From Paraglaciecola sp. 20A4 (GTDB lineage Bacteria; Pseudomonadota; Gammaproteobacteria; Enterobacterales; Alteromonadaceae), in assembly GCF_011378905.1 (NCBI RefSeq), contig NZ_WTPY01000002.1, forward strand, positions 124,001 through 188,000: a stretch of DNA of 64,000 nt, given 5' to 3'. The position numbers and the translations under genes were made by a program. The notes beneath the pieces were generated by a model, which searched no databases, was not told the origin of the DNA, and saw only the letters and a list, made by a program, of their open reading frames with translations. Every line of letters begins with the position of its first letter. The stretch's first letter is position 1. Below are positions 62,751 to 64,000 of this stretch, in pieces.

Positions 62751-63974
62751 ATGAAACTTTATCGTTCACTTAGCGCTAACCCACAATACTTTTTGCTTGC
62801 CATGGCGTTTGTTATGCCGTTAGTTTTTTCGGTATGGAATGCGCTATTAAATAATTTTGTGGTCGAAAAAGCACAATTTGATGGTGCTCAAATCGGCATG
62901 TTGCAAAGTTTGCGTGAAGTGCCCGGATTTTTAGCTTTTAGTGCCGTATTTCTGTTGTTAGTGTTAAAAGAACAAACCATCGCTTTGGTATCTTTAGCGC
63001 TTATGTGTATAGGCGTTGCAATGACTGGGTGGCTGCCCTTTGAGTTGGGCTTATATTGCACAACAGTATTAATGTCTATTGGCTTTCATTATTTCGAGAC
63101 GATCAATCAATCGTTAACCCTACAATGGTTAGATAAAGACAAAACAGCCCATTTTATGGGCCAACAGTTGGCAGTAAAAAGCTTCGCCTCGTTACTCGCC
63201 TATGGCGCCATTTGGCTATTAATGGAGTGGGTTGGGGTCTCTTATATTACAATGTATATGCTAGCTGGGGGGGTGGGGTTGCTAATTGTTATTTGGTTGT
63301 GGGTTGGTTTCGACAAATTTACTCAGACCTCGGTGCAGCATAAGCATATGTTTTTACGCAGACGGTATTGGTTGTACTATGGTTTGGTATTTTTCAGTGG
63401 TGCTCGACGTCAAATTTTTATGGTTTTCGCGTCATTTATGATGGTAGAAAAGTTTGGCTACTCGGTGGGCGACATCAGTCTGTTATTTATGCTTAATTAT
63501 GTGTTCAATCTACTCTTTGCACCCAAAATTGGTCGTTGGATCCATAAAATCGGCGAGCAGCGTGCGCTGTGTATCGAGTACGTGGGATTAATAGGGGTTT
63601 TTGCTGGTTATGCATGGGTCGAAAATAGCCAGTTAGCCGCAAGCTTGTATGTGATTGACCATTTGTTTTTTGCTATGGCGATTGCCGTGAAAACGTATTT
63701 TCAGAAAATTGCTGACCATAAAGATATTGCTTCGACGGCCGGAGTGAGCTTTACCATAAACCATATTGCTGCGGTAGTGATCCCTGCTTTATTAGGGGTT
63801 GTATGGTTAACCTCCCCTTCATCGGTGTTTTTTATTGGTGCAGGATTTGCAGTGTGTTCTTTGGTGTTAGCGTTGAATATTCCTGTGCAACCTACACGGG
63901 GGAATGAAGTACGAATGAATATGTTACGTTGGGCAAATACGCCCGTTGAAATGCCGCCTAAGGAGCATTTATGA
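62751..63974 (+). CDS. MFS transporter, unknown substrate
   Basis: Inner-membrane transporter of 407 residues with twelve predicted helices. Helices begin at PQYFLLAMAFVMPLVFSVWNALLNNFVVE, and a basic loop (KFTQTSVQHKHMFLRRRYW) separates the two six-helix halves. The typical facilitator motif between helices 2 and 3 is not clear, so the subfamily cannot be named. The stop overlaps the start of the next gene (ATGA), which suggests a shared transcript and function. Confidence 0.8.
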   Translation: MKLYRSLSANPQYFLLAMAFVMPLVFSVWNALLNNFVVEKAQFDGAQIGMLQSLREVPGFLAFSAVFLLLVLKEQTIALVSLALMCIGVAMTGWLPFELGLYCTTVLMSIGFHYFETINQSLTLQWLDKDKTAHFMGQQLAVKSFASLLAYGAIWLLMEWVGVSYITMYMLAGGVGLLIVIWLWVGFDKFTQTSVQHKHMFLRRRYWLYYGLVFFSGARRQIFMVFASFMMVEKFGYSVGDISLLFMLNYVFNLLFAPKIGRWIHKIGEQRALCIEYVGLIGVFAGYAWVENSQLAASLYVIDHLFFAMAIAVKTYFQKIADHKDIASTAGVSFTINHIAAVVIPALLGVVWLTSPSSVFFIGAGFAVCSLVLALNIPVQPTRGNEVRMNMLRWANTPVEMPPKEHL

Positions 63975-64000
63975 AGTATCTACTGTTATTGCTTACGATG
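63971..64000 (+). CDS. start of an exported or membrane protein (cut by window end)
   Basis: ATG 63971 overlaps the MFS stop as ATGA and is preceded by AAGGAG. Only ten codons are visible, beginning MKYLLLLLTM, which looks like a signal peptide. No function can be given. Confidence 0.65.
   Translation, partial: MKYLLLLLTM

Noticed and set aside
1-64000. Search for tRNA, rRNA, insertion sequence, integrase or phage genes
   Set aside because: None was recognised by eye; a covariance-model or homology search could still reveal small RNA genes.

Overview
The window looks like the chromosome of a marine gammaproteobacterium of the order Alteromonadales (Alteromonas, Glaciecola or Paraglaciecola type). 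The reasons are moderate GC, a cox cluster with an antisense DUF2909 gene, gene neighbourhoods shared with the E. coli 75-76 min region (bioH/gntX/nfuA, tex/greB, fkpA/slyX/yheV/yheS, yheT/yheU, nudE/yrfG), and a large TonB-dependent glycan locus. The genus is an inference. I saw no rRNA, tRNA, CRISPR array, phage or insertion sequence.

Region 1 (1-7.9 kb) is the cytochrome c oxidase aa3 cluster: ctaD (5' truncated), a small membrane protein, ctaG, ctaE, an antisense DUF2909 gene, a SURF1 gene, a CxxxC protein, ctaA, ctaB, a Sco gene and a GNAT gene. Many starts and stops overlap, which indicates operons. Region 2 (8-23.8 kb) is mixed housekeeping: polysaccharide deacetylase, MATE exporter, nfuA with an IscR-like palindrome upstream, M14 peptidase, comF, bioH, a flagellar-rod-like small protein, a putative metalloprotease, tex, greB, fkpA, a WD40 lipoprotein, slyX and yheV. 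Region 3 (23.8-28.5 kb) is yheS, a GNAT gene and a divergent LysR/YeiH pair.

Region 4 (28.5-57.6 kb) is the highlight, a predicted N-linked glycan utilisation locus. Its minus-strand arm encodes three GH92 alpha-mannosidases, a FucP-type sugar transporter and an AGE-family epimerase/isomerase. Its plus-strand arm encodes a LacI regulator, a TonB-dependent receptor, a lipoprotein with four tandem discoidin (F5/8 type C) repeats, a GlcNAc kinase, a Tat-exported aspartylglucosaminidase, a GH85 endo-beta-N-acetylglucosaminidase, CutC, a GH2 beta-mannosidase, an SSS symporter, a fourth GH92 and a SIS-type glucosamine-6-phosphate deaminase. TGTAATCGATTACA-type palindromes precede both arms and the receptor. 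The inferred flow is surface capture and import, periplasmic release by GH85, mannose trimming by GH92 enzymes, inner-membrane uptake, then cytoplasmic cleavage of Man-GlcNAc by GH2. GlcNAc would enter via kinase and deaminase and mannose via the epimerase. NagA and a fructokinase are not in the window.

Region 5 (57.6-64 kb) returns to core genes: yheT, yheU, a yceI/cysQ/nudE operon on the minus strand, yrfG, ppa, an MFS transporter, and the start of another exported protein cut by the window end. The glycan locus therefore sits between yheS and yheT, which are adjacent in E. coli.
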